Positions 8,890 through 17,855 of a stretch of 64,000 nt of DNA are shown piece by piece. The notes under the pieces are model-generated. The model did not search any database. It saw nothing but the letters and a program-made list of their open reading frames with translations, and had not been told where the DNA came from. The stretch spans positions 3,401,001-3,465,000 of the forward strand of contig NZ_CP017147.1 of assembly GCF_001741865.1 (NCBI RefSeq), written 5' to 3'. The DNA is from Bosea vaviloviae (GTDB lineage: Bacteria; Pseudomonadota; Alphaproteobacteria; Rhizobiales; Beijerinckiaceae). A program made the translations under genes and the position numbers. Each line of letters opens with the position of its first letter. Position 1 is the stretch's first letter.

Positions 8890-9240
8890 TCACTCCGTCA
8901 GGCGGATGACCCGATCCTTGCACAGATCCATGCTCTCGCCGTCACTCTCGGCGTCGTCGCCGAAGCGGGCGAGCACGTAGTAGTTGCAGCCCAAGGGCTT
9001 GTTGAGCTTGACCGCCGTGCTCTTGCCCGGCTCCAGCGGCTTGGCGAGCTTGCCGACGAGGCGCGACTGGTCGCCGGTGGTGGCGATCTCGAAGGTCGTC
9101 AGCGGCGAGGCGCGCATATTGGTGATCTTGATCTGCGCCGGCGGTTTGGCCTTTTGCGCGGCGGCGGGAGCGGCCGCGAGCATCAGCCCGGCGCAGAGGC
9201 CGGCAGCCGCGGTGGCGATAACGCGTTGGAACTTCATCAT
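8890..9240 (-). CDS. Small periplasmic protein, unknown function
   Basis: 116 residues from the ATG at 9240: signal peptide (VIATAAAGLCAGLMLAAAPAAAQ), then a compact domain with one Cys in PLGCNYYVLARFGDDAES and one in MDLCKD, followed by an acidic tail. The mature part (KITNMRASPLTTFEIATTG ... LEPGKSTAVKLNK) looks like a small beta-sandwich. The family is not named here. Convergent with cimA, separated by a palindromic repeat. Confidence 0.72.
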   Translation of the reverse strand: MMKFQRVIATAAAGLCAGLMLAAAPAAAQKAKPPAQIKITNMRASPLTTFEIATTGDQSRLVGKLAKPLEPGKSTAVKLNKPLGCNYYVLARFGDDAESDGESMDLCKDRVIRLTE

Positions 9241-9407
9241 TGTTTCGTCCCCATTAGCAAAGCTTTGGCGTTCTCCGCCGATATCTGACACCGGGCTTTG
9301 GACGAGAACAAGGCAGCAAGCCGACGCAATCGGAACCTTGCGCGACATGGGCATGCATTGCCGCGCGAATGCGCCTATATCACCCGGCCAACTGGAATCG
9401 TTTCAAG

Positions 9408-11321
9408 ATGTCTGCGCCAGCCGTGTCCAACCCGCCGCCGAGTTTCGCCCGCTCGGCCGTGCTCCAGCCCGGCTCCGGCTTCGTCGCGACCTTCCGCGCG
9501 CTCTGGCCCTATCTCTGGCCGGCCGACCGCGCCGACCTGCGCAAGCGCGTCGTGCTCGCCTTCGCCTTGCTGGTCGCAGGCCGCATCGTGCTGATGGGCG
9601 TGCCCTTCGCCTTCAAATGGACGACGGACGCGCTTGCCAATACGCCGACCAGCCTGGAGCGCTGGTTGCCCTGGCTCGTCGGAGCGCCCCTGGCGCTGAC
9701 GGTTGTCTACGGGCTTGCCCGCGTCGGCTCGGCCGCCTTCATCCAATTGCGCGATGCGCTGTTTGCGCCGGTCTTCATGCATGCGGTGCGCACGCTGGCG
9801 CTGCAGACCTTCGGCCATCTGCATTATCTCTCGCTGCGCTTCCATCTCGAGCGCAAGACCGGCGGCCTGACCCGGGTTCTGGAGCGCGGACGCAACGGCA
9901 TCGAGGAGATGGTCCGGCTCGGCCTCAACCAGCTCGTGCCGGTGGTGATCGAGCTCGTGCTGATCATCGCCGTGCTCCTGGTGATGTTCGACTGGGTCTA
10001 TGTCGTCGTGCTGGTCGTGATGGTGACGACCTATATGACCTACACCATCAAGGCGACGGAGTGGCGCATCGCCATCCGCTCGCAGATGAACGAGTCCGAC
10101 ACCGACGCCAATTCCAAGGCGATCGACTCGCTGCTGAACTACGAGACGGTGAAGTATTTCGGCGCCGAAGCCCGCGAGACGGCCCGCTACGACCTCTCCA
10201 TGGCGCGCTATGAGCGCAACTCGATCAAGGCCTACACCTCGCTCGCCTGGCTCAATTTCGGTCAGGCCGCGATCTTCGCCGCCGGGCTGACGATCTCGAT
10301 GGTGATGGCGGTGCAGGGCTTTCGCGCCGGCACCCATACGGTCGGCGATTTCGTGCTGATCAACGCCATGCTGATCCAGCTCTACCAGCCGCTGAATTTC
10401 ATGGGCACCGTCTATCGCGAGATCAAGCAGGCGACGCTCGACATCGAGCAGATGTTCTCGCTGATCGGTAAGGATCCCGAGATCCAGGACAAGCCGGGTT
10501 CGCTGCCGCTGCGGGTCGATGCCGGCGAGGTCCGCTTCGAGGACGTCCATTTCGCCTATATCCCGGAGCGGCCGATCCTGAAGGGCATCTCTTTCACCGT
10601 GCCGCCGGGCAAGACCATCGCGATCGTCGGACCGTCAGGCGCCGGCAAGTCGACGATCTCGCGGTTGCTGTTCCGCTTCTATGAGCCGAATTCCGGCCGC
10701 ATCCTGATCGACGGGCAGCCGATCGCGGATGTCCAGCAAGTCAGCCTGCGCGCCGCCATCGGCATGGTTCCGCAGGACACCGTGCTGTTCAACGACACCA
10801 TCGAATACAACATCCGCTACGGCCGGCCCGAGGCGAGCGAGGCTGAAGTCGAGGAAGCGGCGCGGCTCGCCCAGATCGACCGCTTCATCAAATCCCTGCC
10901 GGAGGGCTACGCCACCTCGGTCGGCGAGCGCGGCCTGAAGCTCTCGGGCGGCGAGAAGCAGCGCGTCGCGATTGCCCGCACCATCCTCAAGGGCCCGCCC
11001 GTGCTGGTTCTGGACGAGGCGACCTCGGCGCTCGATTCCTTCACCGAGAAGGAGATCCAGGATGCGCTCGACCGGGTCAGCGAGGGCCGCACCACGCTGG
11101 TCATCGCCCACCGGCTCTCGACCGTGATCAATGCCGACGAGATCATCGTGCTCGACAAGGGCCTGATCGTCGAGCGCGGCAGCCATCCGCAACTGCTTGC
11201 GGCCGATGGCGTCTATGCGGCGCTCTGGAACCGCCAGCGCCAGGTCGACGAGGCCAAGGCGACGCTGCAGCGCGCGACCGCGGAGGAAGCGCCGAGCGTC
11301 AGGGTCAGCCTGACGGAGTGA
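9408..11321 (+). CDS. Atm1-type ABC exporter (fused permease-ATPase)
   Basis: 637 residues: an N-terminal six-helix membrane domain (about 40-350) and a nucleotide-binding domain with Walker A GPSGAGKST near 410, signature LSGGEKQR near 511 and Walker B VLVLDEATSALD near 535. The membrane domain has the Atm1/ABCB7 pattern (LHYLSLRFHLERKTGGLTR, NYETVKYFGAE), so it probably exports glutathione-linked persulfide or metal conjugates for Fe-S or heavy-metal homeostasis. The start at 9408 is chosen over 9369 because the conserved N-terminus begins there. It appears to be a single-gene unit. Confidence 0.92.
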   Translation: MSAPAVSNPPPSFARSAVLQPGSGFVATFRALWPYLWPADRADLRKRVVLAFALLVAGRIVLMGVPFAFKWTTDALANTPTSLERWLPWLVGAPLALTVVYGLARVGSAAFIQLRDALFAPVFMHAVRTLALQTFGHLHYLSLRFHLERKTGGLTRVLERGRNGIEEMVRLGLNQLVPVVIELVLIIAVLLVMFDWVYVVVLVVMVTTYMTYTIKATEWRIAIRSQMNESDTDANSKAIDSLLNYETVKYFGAEARETARYDLSMARYERNSIKAYTSLAWLNFGQAAIFAAGLTISMVMAVQGFRAGTHTVGDFVLINAMLIQLYQPLNFMGTVYREIKQATLDIEQMFSLIGKDPEIQDKPGSLPLRVDAGEVRFEDVHFAYIPERPILKGISFTVPPGKTIAIVGPSGAGKSTISRLLFRFYEPNSGRILIDGQPIADVQQVSLRAAIGMVPQDTVLFNDTIEYNIRYGRPEASEAEVEEAARLAQIDRFIKSLPEGYATSVGERGLKLSGGEKQRVAIARTILKGPPVLVLDEATSALDSFTEKEIQDALDRVSEGRTTLVIAHRLSTVINADEIIVLDKGLIVERGSHPQLLAADGVYAALWNRQRQVDEAKATLQRATAEEAPSVRVSLTE

Positions 11322-11448
11322 GCTCAGGCAGCGCTTGCGGACGATCGAGGAGATGGGCCATCATTCGGGATGATCGTCGCCGGTCTCTCAGGCTCGGCGG
11401 GCTGGCGATCTGGATTCCGCTGGAGCGCGATAGCAACGCGAGCGAGAC

Positions 11449-12099
11449 ATGGCCGAACCGAAGACCCCCAAGGAAGGCGGGCCGGTGAACCGCTCGGCCT
11501 CCAACGCGTCGACCCTCGCCGGCTATGAGGACTGTGCCATCGACTATGCGCAAACGACTGCGCCACGGCCGGAGGCGAGTGATCAACCGGGGCTCGTCGA
11601 GCTGCTGAAGCTCGTCGAACCGGAAAGCCGCCTGCTCGAGATCGGCTCCGGCCCGGGCTGGGACGCCGATTGGCTCGAGGAAAGAGGGCTCGTTGTCAGA
11701 CGCACCGACGCCGCGGAGTCCTTCCTGCATTTTCAGGCGTCGCGCGGTCGCCATGCCGAGCGCCTTGATGTGATCCGTGATCTGCTGGGCGGCCCCTATG
11801 ACGGGGTCGTGGCGCTCTACGTGCTCCAGCATGTCGAGCGTGACTTGCTGCCTACGGTCTTCGCCAGGATCGCCCAGGCGATCAGCGACGGCGGCGTCTT
11901 CCTGCTCGGACTCCGGGAGGGGGAGGGCGAGAGCGTCGAAATCGGCTCGAAGGGCGACGCGTACTATGTCGCCTTGTGGCCGCGCTCCGAGATCGTTGCC
12001 CTTCTGGCCGCGCTCGGCCTCGTCCTGCACTGGTCGCACTCGTTCGAGGGCCGCGAAGGCCGCTGGATGACCGGGCTGTTCAGGAAGGCTTCGCACTGA
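11449..12099 (+). CDS. Class I SAM-dependent methyltransferase
   Basis: 216 residues with the SAM-binding motif I LLEIGSGPGWDADWLEE near residue 65, an acidic motif after strand 2 (VRRTDAAESFL) and the motif IV strand GVVALYVLQHVE. The C-terminal GREGRWMTGLFRK is common in the Methyltransf_25 group. The substrate is unknown. It follows the Atm1-like exporter by 127 bp on the same strand and may or may not share a transcript. Confidence 0.85.
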   Translation: MAEPKTPKEGGPVNRSASNASTLAGYEDCAIDYAQTTAPRPEASDQPGLVELLKLVEPESRLLEIGSGPGWDADWLEERGLVVRRTDAAESFLHFQASRGRHAERLDVIRDLLGGPYDGVVALYVLQHVERDLLPTVFARIAQAISDGGVFLLGLREGEGESVEIGSKGDAYYVALWPRSEIVALLAALGLVLHWSHSFEGREGRWMTGLFRKASH

Positions 12100-12147
12100 C
12101 CGGCTTCTGTTGCGCAACGGTACGGCGGCCGGAGCATGCAGAGCGCC

Positions 12148-12252
12148 TAGAGCATTTCCGCGTTTCTGCGAATCGCGGAAATGCTCTACCTCCTTGTTTT
12201 ATCGCATTGTCTTCACGCGAACCGGTATCCACTTCGCTCGAAAATGCTCTAG
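12148..12252. repeat. Dispersed hairpin repeat, 'agagcattt' family, copy 1
   Basis: A perfect 15-bp stem (12148-12162 with 12174-12188) is followed by TTGTTTTATCGCATT and the conserved CGAACCGG...CACTTCGCTCGAAAATGCTCTA tail. Related copies are at 15701-15828, 17647-17764 (diverged) and 36647-36771 (inverted), with a partial one near 20404-20430. Confidence 0.75.
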
Positions 12253-12355
12253 CGGCGGCGGGGGCCTCCAGTTGAGAAAGCTTCCATAATATCGCTCGCC
12301 AGGGCGGCCCCGGATTTGGCAGGATGGCGTATTGCGGTTGAAGCGGGGGCTTCCA

Positions 12356-12844
12356 ATGTTCGATCCGACCAGTTTCGTAGGCTTTCACACCTGGCTCAGC
12401 ATCATCGCCATCCTGACGGGCATTCCCGTCGCGAGCGGCCTGCTCAAGGGCCACACCGTTCCGCGCTGGACCGGCGTCTACCTCGCCACCGCCTTCGCCA
12501 CGAGCGCGACGGGCTACGGTTTTCCCTTCACCGGCGTATTGCCCTCCCATATCGTCGGCGCGATCTCGCTCGTGCTGCTGATCGTGGCGGGTTTCGCGCT
12601 TTATGGTCGCGGCCTCGCTGATGGCTGGCGGCGGATTTATGCGATCACCGCGATGCTGGCGCTTTATCTGCTCGTCTTCGTCGCGGTCGCGCAGGCCTTC
12701 CTCAAGGTGCCGGCGCTGCGCGCGCTGGCGCCGACGCAAGGCGAGCCGCCCTTCGCCATTGCGCAAGGCGTGGTGCTGGTCGTCTTCGCCGTGCTGACCT
12801 GGCTCGCCTCAAGGCGCTTCACCAGCGTCCACGCGGCGGCCTAG
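12356..12844 (+). CDS. Multi-helix membrane protein, unknown function
   Basis: 162 residues with about five hydrophobic helices covering most of the chain (GFHTWLSIIAILTGIPVASG, the HIVGAISLVLLIVAGFALY stretch, AITAMLALYLLVFVAVAQAF and FAIAQGVVLVVFAVLTWLA). The ATG at 12356 is preferred over 12332. No motif ties it to a known transporter. It lies alone between two repeat elements. Confidence 0.7.
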   Translation: MFDPTSFVGFHTWLSIIAILTGIPVASGLLKGHTVPRWTGVYLATAFATSATGYGFPFTGVLPSHIVGAISLVLLIVAGFALYGRGLADGWRRIYAITAMLALYLLVFVAVAQAFLKVPALRALAPTQGEPPFAIAQGVVLVVFAVLTWLASRRFTSVHAAA

Positions 12845-12871
12845 GGGCGCATTCGCCTACACGCGGAACCA

Positions 12872-13019
12872 CACCGTCATCCTGGGCGACCGAAGGTCGT
12901 CCCGGGATCCATCGTAGGGCCTAAACGCTCTACGATGGATCCCGGAGCTGCGCCGCGGAGCCTGTCCTTGGGCCGGCCGAAGGCCGGACCCGAGGGCGGC
13001 TTGTCCAGGATGACGCGGT
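12872..13019. repeat. Dispersed inverted repeat, 'gtcatcctgggcgacc' family
   Basis: Starts GTCATCCTGGGCGACCGAAG and closes with CTTGTCCAGGATGACG. It has an inner inverted pair around GGGATCCATCGTAG and CTACGATGGATCCC. A diverged relative occupies 38040-38183. Confidence 0.65.
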
Positions 13020-13048
13020 GGTTCCGAGCACGGGCTGCAAACAGACTC

Positions 13049-14440
13049 TCAGGCGCGAGGCGCCGCAGTCATCAGCAAGGGCTGTTTCGGCCGTAAGGTG
13101 ACCTTCAAGGTCGGCTCGGGCGGCTCCTGCGTCAGCGGCTCGAGCCTGATCGCTCGCAGCAGCACGGCCAGGATCGCGACCGCCTCCATGGTGGCAAAGG
13201 CGCTGCCGATGCAGGTGCGCGGGCCGGCCCCGAAAGGCAGATAGGCGTAGCGATGGCGGGCGCGCACCGCATCGGGCGCGAAGCGGGCGGGGTCGAAGAG
13301 ATCGGGCTGGTCCCAGAGCTGCTCATGCCGATGCACCGCCTGGATCGGCACATAAAGCACCATGCCCTGCTTCAGCGCGATGCCGCCCAGCTGGAAGGGC
13401 TCCTCGACCTGCCGGGTGACGACCGGCGCGGGCGGGTAGAGCCGCATCGCCTCCTGGAAGACGGCCTTGGTCAAAGGCAGCGCCATGACATGCTCCGGCT
13501 GCAGCGCGCCACCGCCCGTCACCGCCTCGATCTCCGCCAGAACGGCATCCTCGACCGCACGGTTCTGGGTCAGGAGGTGGAAGGTCCAGGCCAGGCCGAG
13601 CGCGGTCGTCTCATGGCCGGCGGTGACGAAGGTCAGGAGGTTGTCGACGATCTCGGCGTCGCTCATCGCGCGGCCGGATTCGGGGTCGGCGCTGGCGAGC
13701 AGCATGTCGATGAGGTCGTTGCGATGCTCGCCGCTGGCGCGCCGCTTGGCGACCATCGCGCCCAGGGTCTCGCGCAGATAAGCGACGGAGGCGAAGGCGC
13801 GCCGGCGACCGGGATAGGGCAGCCATTCCGGCGCGCGGAACAGGCTGTAGGCGAACATGTAGTTCGTCGGTTCGAGATAATCGGTGATGGCGCTCTCGAC
13901 CTTGACGGTGTCGAAATCGCCGCTGCCCGAAAGCATCGTCTCGACGATGATGGCGAAGGTGGTGTGCATCATCTCGTGACCGATATCGAGTGGCCCCGCC
14001 TTGCCGAGCCAGCCGTCGCGCGTCGCCTCGGCGGCTGCGATCATCGCCGGCAGGAAGCCGGTCAGGCTGTCATGCTGGAAGCCCGCCGCGACCGCGCGAC
14101 GCTGCCAGCGCCAATGCGCGCCGTCGGCCGTCAGCAGGCCCTGGCCGAGCGCGGGGGCCAGCACGCGGCGCAAGGTGTCGCCCTTGCCGAGCGCGCCTGC
14201 ATTGCGCAGCAGCGCCTCCTGGATCAACGCGGGGTCGCAGATATAAAGGCTGTCTTGCTCGGCGACGCGCGAGAGCACGAGCTTTTCCGAGAAGGCCTCC
14301 GGCGGTATCGCCTCGAGCGGGTTGCGCAGCAGCGAGGTCAGCACGGAGAGCGAGGAGCGCCGGCTCCGGAACGGGATTTCGGGGGCGATCTCGGCGGAGG
14401 CGGCGGCCATCATGGTCAAGGCTTCGGTCTCCCGGTTCAT
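13049..14440 (-). CDS. Cytochrome P450
   Basis: About 463 residues. The heme loop FGAGPRTCIGSAFA (Cys near residue 410), the I-helix AGHETTALGL and the K-helix EAMR of the ExxR motif are all present, so it should be a working heme monooxygenase that takes electrons from a separate ferredoxin or reductase. The sequence resembles the bacterial CYP class with a short N-terminus and no membrane anchor. The start is uncertain: 14488, 14440 and 14413 are all in frame, and 14440 is chosen because a GGTGGAG lies just upstream. No redox partner gene is adjacent. Confidence 0.92.
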   Translation of the reverse strand: MNRETEALTMMAAASAEIAPEIPFRSRRSSLSVLTSLLRNPLEAIPPEAFSEKLVLSRVAEQDSLYICDPALIQEALLRNAGALGKGDTLRRVLAPALGQGLLTADGAHWRWQRRAVAAGFQHDSLTGFLPAMIAAAEATRDGWLGKAGPLDIGHEMMHTTFAIIVETMLSGSGDFDTVKVESAITDYLEPTNYMFAYSLFRAPEWLPYPGRRRAFASVAYLRETLGAMVAKRRASGEHRNDLIDMLLASADPESGRAMSDAEIVDNLLTFVTAGHETTALGLAWTFHLLTQNRAVEDAVLAEIEAVTGGGALQPEHVMALPLTKAVFQEAMRLYPPAPVVTRQVEEPFQLGGIALKQGMVLYVPIQAVHRHEQLWDQPDLFDPARFAPDAVRARHRYAYLPFGAGPRTCIGSAFATMEAVAILAVLLRAIRLEPLTQEPPEPTLKVTLRPKQPLLMTAAPRA

Positions 14441-14543
14441 GCTCCACCACGCGCCGGCATTGTGCCTGCGAATATGGCGAATGAACAACCGGGGTGCTCT
14501 CTTTCCTTCTCTCGGGCTTGCCCGAGATGGGCAACCCTAAGTG

Positions 14544-14695
14544 TCAAAGCCGGCAACAGCCGGCTTTGATGGGGGAGAAGGGCGCGGGGAACCCTTCTCC
14601 TGTAAGGAGAAGGGCAGGGATGAGGTGTCGGCCCCTGGACCAGCGGGGTGCAGGCCTCACCGCAGCGGACACGAGCCTCATGCGGAAAGCGGCCT
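14544..14695. repeat. Hairpin plus dispersed 'gcgcggggaaccc' repeat
   Basis: A 10-bp stem (TCAAAGCCGG at 14544-14553 with its complement at 14560-14569) sits upstream of a unit containing GGCGCGGGGAACCC and TCTCCTGTAAGGAGA. Related units are at 15095-15150 and 18565-18745. The 3' end of the adjacent DUF559 pseudogene reaches the edge of this stretch. Confidence 0.6.
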
Positions 14696-15074
14696 TCACC
14701 TCACTTTGCCTTCTCCTTGCAGGAGTGGGATCTCCGTCGCGGTTCCCGCGCCCTCTCGAATCCGGGCGATGACCACGTCGCGGTCGTTGAGCACCGTTTC
14801 ATTGCCGAAGCGGATCACCATGAAGCCATGGCGCTCGATCTCCTCTGAGCGCGCCGCGTCGTAGTCGCGTTCGACATCATGCTGCCTGCCGTCGAGTTCG
14901 ACGACGAGCTTGCGCTCGAAACAGAGGAAATCGACGGTGTAGCCGAGCAGCGGCGCCTGACGTCGGAACTTGAGACCGTCGAGACGACGCGCGCGGCAGA
15001 TCCCAGAGGATGTCTTCCGGCTTCGTCGATTGCCGGCGGAGTGTCCTTGCGAAACTCTGTTGTTCCGTCGCCAT
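14696..15074 (-). pseudogene. DUF559-family endonuclease-like gene, frameshifted
   Basis: Two frames make up one recognisable DUF559 (very-short-patch-repair-nuclease-like) protein. One frame begins at 15074 with MATEQQSFARTLRRQSTKPE and runs through DILWDL. The other carries RARRLDGLKFRRQAPLLGY, TVDFLCFERKLVVELDGRQH and a C-terminal GFMVIRFGNETVLND. Removing a single C from the run CTGCCGCGCGCG near 14990-14998 restores LRARRLDGLKF, the family consensus. This is therefore one gene broken by a one-base insertion, or a sequencing error in a GC-rich run. It sits between two copies of a dispersed repeat. Confidence 0.75.
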
Positions 15075-15094
15075 CGCGCCTCACCGTCCAACGG

Positions 15095-15150
15095 CCTACA
15101 CCTCACCCCTGCCCCTCTCCTTACAGGAGAGGGGTTCCCCGCGCCCTTTC
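15095..15150. repeat. Dispersed 'gcgcggggaaccc' repeat (inverted copy)
   Basis: CTACACCTCACCCCTGCCCC followed by TCTCCTTACAGGAGA and GGGGTTCCCCGCGCC. It is nearly identical to the downstream half of the repeat at 18565-18745. Confidence 0.65.
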
Positions 15151-15187
15151 CGTCGTGCTCGAGCATGACGCAGCCGCTTGATCACCC

Positions 15188-15664
15188 TCAGCCCAACAGG
15201 TCCAACCGGTAGCGCAGTTTCGTCCGTTCGCCGCTGGCATGGCTGACATAGTCCTCCGGCACCGCGACGCTCTCGACCAGTACGCAGCCGAGCTTTTCCA
15301 GCGTGCGTCTTGAAGCGACATTGTCGGGCGTCGTGGTGAACCAGAGCTCATTGAGGCCATGGGCACGTGCGGCCGGCACGAGCGCGCGGACCGCCTTTGC
15401 GGCGAGCCCGCGCCCGCGAAAACCGGGCTCCACGGAGAAGCCGATCTGGCCGGAGAGATGGGTCAGGAGATGCGTGGTCGCCGGCCGCAGGCTGATCGTG
15501 CCGGCGACCATGCCGTCGACCAGCATGTCGAAGCGGAAGGTGCGCACGCCCCAGGGCGAGGTCTCGGCCGGGTAGACATGGCTGAGCCGCAAGCTGACCT
15601 CCGCGAAGGCCAGCCCGGAGGGGAGGGCGTCATCTGCATCGACGGTGGAGCCAGGCCGGATCAT
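15188..15664 (-). CDS. GNAT-family N-acetyltransferase
   Basis: 158 residues. The acetyl-CoA loop is GFRGRGLAAKAVRALV, followed by NELWFTTTPDNVASRRTLEKLGC with the N-(x)-S/R helix typical of RimJ/RimL-like enzymes. The ATG at 15664 has GGAGAGGAG upstream, which decides it over 15697. Substrate not predictable. Single gene bounded by repeats. Confidence 0.85.
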   Translation of the reverse strand: MIRPGSTVDADDALPSGLAFAEVSLRLSHVYPAETSPWGVRTFRFDMLVDGMVAGTISLRPATTHLLTHLSGQIGFSVEPGFRGRGLAAKAVRALVPAARAHGLNELWFTTTPDNVASRRTLEKLGCVLVESVAVPEDYVSHASGERTKLRYRLDLLG

Positions 15665-15700
15665 GGGCGCTCTCCTCTCCCCGAGCGATCGTCGCAAGGC

Positions 15701-15828
15701 TAGAGCAATTTCCGATCCAATTGGATCGTTAAATTGCTCTAGCGCTTTGTTTTAACGCGTTTTCTCCGCGCAAACGCTTCGCGTTTGTCGCGAGCGAACC
15801 GGTAGCCACTTCGCTCGAAAACGCTCTA
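15701..15828. repeat. Dispersed hairpin repeat, 'agagcattt' family, copy 2
   Basis: Opens TAGAGCAATTTCCGATCC with a palindrome through GGATCGTTAAATTGCTCTA. Then come TTTGTTTTAACGCGTTTTC, an AAACGCTTCGCGTTT inverted motif and GAACCGGTAGCCACTTCGC to CGCTCTA. Same architecture as copy 1. Confidence 0.75.
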
Positions 15829-15836
15829 GCCCATGC

Positions 15837-16607
15837 TCACCGCGTCGCGACGAAGAACAATCGCGGGAAGGGCAGGAGCACGCTGCCATCCGGCAGAGCA
15901 GGGTAGGCCTGCGCGATCACAGCCGTGTAACGTTCGAGGAAGCCCGCCCGCTGCGTCGCGTCGAGCGGATCGAGGAAGGGGCGCAGCGCCGTGCCCTTGA
16001 ACCATTCGACGATCGCCGGCGGACCGCCCACCAGGGGATGGTGATAGGTGGTGCGCCAGATGTCGACCCCGGAGGCGGCTTCGCGCAGGAGGCGATAGTA
16101 CCCGTCGGCGCTCTGGCGGCTGCCGCGCGCCTTGGAGGCGTTCGTCAGCTCCGCGGCCCAGGGGCCGTCGGCTGCCGTCTCGCGCATCAGGATATGGGCC
16201 GGCTCATCCAAATTGTCGGGCATCTGCACGGCAAGGCAGCCGCCGCTCTTCAGCTTGGCGATGAGCGCCGGCAGCAGCGCGCGATGGTCCGGCACCCATT
16301 GCAGCGCGGCATTGGACAGGATCACGTCGAAAGGGCCCGGATTCTCCCAGCTGGCGATGTCGGCGATCTCGAAGCCGGTGTCGGGCATGCGCTTGCGGGC
16401 GGCCTCGATCATGTCGGGCGAGGAATCCATGCCGATCACCGTAGCGTCAGGGAAGCGCTGCTTGAGCAGTTCCGTCGAATTGCCGGGGCCGCAGCCGATA
16501 TCGGCCGCGGATGCGACGTCGTCGCCTGGAAGCTGGGCGAGCAGGTCCCGGATCGGGCGGTTCCGTTCGGCTTCGAACTTGCTGTATTGCGTGGCGGACC
16601 AGCTCAT
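15837..16607 (-). CDS. tam: Trans-aconitate 2-methyltransferase
   Basis: 256 residues, close to the size of E. coli Tam. It starts MSWSATQYSKFEAERNRPIR, the usual opening, and carries motif I AADIGCGPGNSTELL near 36. Downstream, LSNAALQWVPDHRALLP and VQMPDNLDEPAH are typical of Tam. It methylates trans-aconitate, an inhibitor of aconitase, with SAM in the cytosol. The ATG at 16607 is preferred because GGAG lies 6 nt upstream; earlier in-frame ATGs at 16613, 16619 and 16856 have poorer context, and the long N-terminal extension is not Tam-like. Confidence 0.88.
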   Translation of the reverse strand: MSWSATQYSKFEAERNRPIRDLLAQLPGDDVASAADIGCGPGNSTELLKQRFPDATVIGMDSSPDMIEAARKRMPDTGFEIADIASWENPGPFDVILSNAALQWVPDHRALLPALIAKLKSGGCLAVQMPDNLDEPAHILMRETAADGPWAAELTNASKARGSRQSADGYYRLLREAASGVDIWRTTYHHPLVGGPPAIVEWFKGTALRPFLDPLDATQRAGFLERYTAVIAQAYPALPDGSVLLPFPRLFFVATR

Positions 16608-16921
16608 CTGCATCTCCATGGCCGCGTCTTGCGGCCGCATCGGATCGGGTTCGGGCGTCAGTGCGAACGGCGCGGAGGTTACGCCCGCGACCCGAGGCCT
16701 TCCAGCCCGGATGGCGCGGGCCTGCCAAGCGCTGTCACCGCCAAGCGCCGTCCACTGCAAAGTGCCGTCCAGCGCCAAGCGCCGTCCAGCACAATCCCCA
16801 AAGGGCAGCGCGCGCGGCGATGGCGCTTGCGCCGACGCATGGCGGGCCATAGGCATGAACTCCGAGCAAGGCCGGGCTTCGAGCGAGGCTGGGCTCCGAG
16901 CAAGGCCGTGAGGTGGACGAG
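16608..16921. other. Intergenic stretch with short degenerate repeats
   Basis: About 310 bp upstream of both tam and the secreted gene at 16922. It holds several imperfect copies of CAAGCGCCGTCCA (16739-16795) and two copies of TCCGAGCAAGGCCG (about 16861 and 16895). No gene is supported. Confidence 0.45.
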
Positions 16922-17458
16922 ATGTGGAAGCGCCTGCGCCCGATGGGGGTGCTTCTCGTCTCTTGCCTGACAGCGGGTCCGCTTGCCGCCGAGCCGGCGC
17001 AGAGCTGGGCGCTATGGGTCGTCAAGCCGGACAGGCCGGGCCATCTCGAAAGCTGCGCCTCGCTCAGGACGGTTTCCGCGCTCTCGGCCTCCACCATGCT
17101 GCCGGGCGGCCGCACGCCCTTGCGGCTCGAACAGCCGCTCTCGATCCGCTGGCAGGGCGGCTATCTCGCGCAACCGGGCTGGCAGGGCGAGCACGCGACT
17201 GAGCGCTGGAACGCCTTCGATTCCTGCTTCCTGCTGAGCGTGCGCGGCGCGGTCGTCGCGGCCGGAGCCGTGCTTCGGCAGGAATCGGCCAGGCTGCTCA
17301 GGTTCGACACGCTGGTGATCCAGAGCGACAAGGCCGGAGCACCGCTCAGCCTCTCGTTGCTGCCGGCCTTCCCGGCCGAGATCGCGCAGCCGGTCTCCCC
17401 GGCCTGGAGCCAGGCGTTGACCCCGCTCAGCAAAGCCTCGGCCCCGGTCTCACGATGA
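16922..17458 (+). CDS. Exported protein of unknown function
   Basis: 178 residues with a signal peptide (RLRPMGVLLVSCLTAGPLAA) and a mature domain with paired Cys (LESCASLRTV, AFDSCFLLSVRG). It probably folds in the periplasm. The start ATG at 16922 follows GAGGTGG; a GTG at 16913 is an alternative. Its stop overlaps the ATG of a further small ORF (ATGA at 17455). No family is recognised. Confidence 0.65.
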   Translation: MWKRLRPMGVLLVSCLTAGPLAAEPAQSWALWVVKPDRPGHLESCASLRTVSALSASTMLPGGRTPLRLEQPLSIRWQGGYLAQPGWQGEHATERWNAFDSCFLLSVRGAVVAAGAVLRQESARLLRFDTLVIQSDKAGAPLSLSLLPAFPAEIAQPVSPAWSQALTPLSKASAPVSR

Positions 17459-17466
17459 GGCTTTCC

Positions 17467-17604
17467 ATGGTCAGGCGGGGAGCGCTGTTGCTGGGCATCA
17501 TTGCCCTGCTGTCCCAGGCGATCGGGGCTGCCCAGGCGCGCTTCAATCTGCGCCTCGCCAAGCAGGCGCTGGTCGATCTTGTCGGGAATTGCCCGGCAAG
17601 GTGA
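17467..17604 (+). CDS. Small exported peptide or truncated gene (45 aa)
   Basis: An ATG at 17467 with GAGG 7 nt upstream opens 45 codons: MVRRGALLLGIIALLSQAIG, then AAQARFNLRLAKQALVDLVG and a Cys near the end. The first half is a good signal peptide. An earlier ATG at 17455 overlaps the previous stop by ATGA. It may be a real small secreted peptide, or the beginning of a larger gene cut off before the repeat at 17647. Confidence 0.4.
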   Translation: MVRRGALLLGIIALLSQAIGAAQARFNLRLAKQALVDLVGNCPAR

Positions 17605-17646
17605 TGGCGCGATTGCGGGCCTCTTCCCCCCGCGCGCCGAACCCCT

Positions 17647-17764
17647 TAGATCACGTCGCATTCGGACGATTCCGTCCGAATGCGAACAACCTGATCGATT
17701 CTAAAAAATGAGAGCATTGCTCCTGCGAAAAAACCGGTACCCACTTTTTCGCGCAATGCTCTAA
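17647..17764. repeat. Dispersed hairpin repeat, diverged copy
   Basis: Contains the palindrome GCATTCGGACGATTCCGTCC plus GAATGC, then AAAAACCGGTACCCACTTTT and CGCGCAATGCTCTA. It shares its tail architecture with the 'agagcattt' family. Confidence 0.6.
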
Positions 17765-17855
17765 ACCAGCGCCACGCTCTGCGCCCGAGTTTCGCCGCAG
17801 AAAGCCGCCACATCCGCGCCTGCCGGCGCCAACTAAAGCCAACGGAACCAGATCC

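Noticed and set aside
9375..10550. 391-codon antisense frame in the Atm1-like exporter gene
   Set aside because: Shadow ORF with His/Asp/Arg-rich composition; the exporter has complete Walker and signature motifs.
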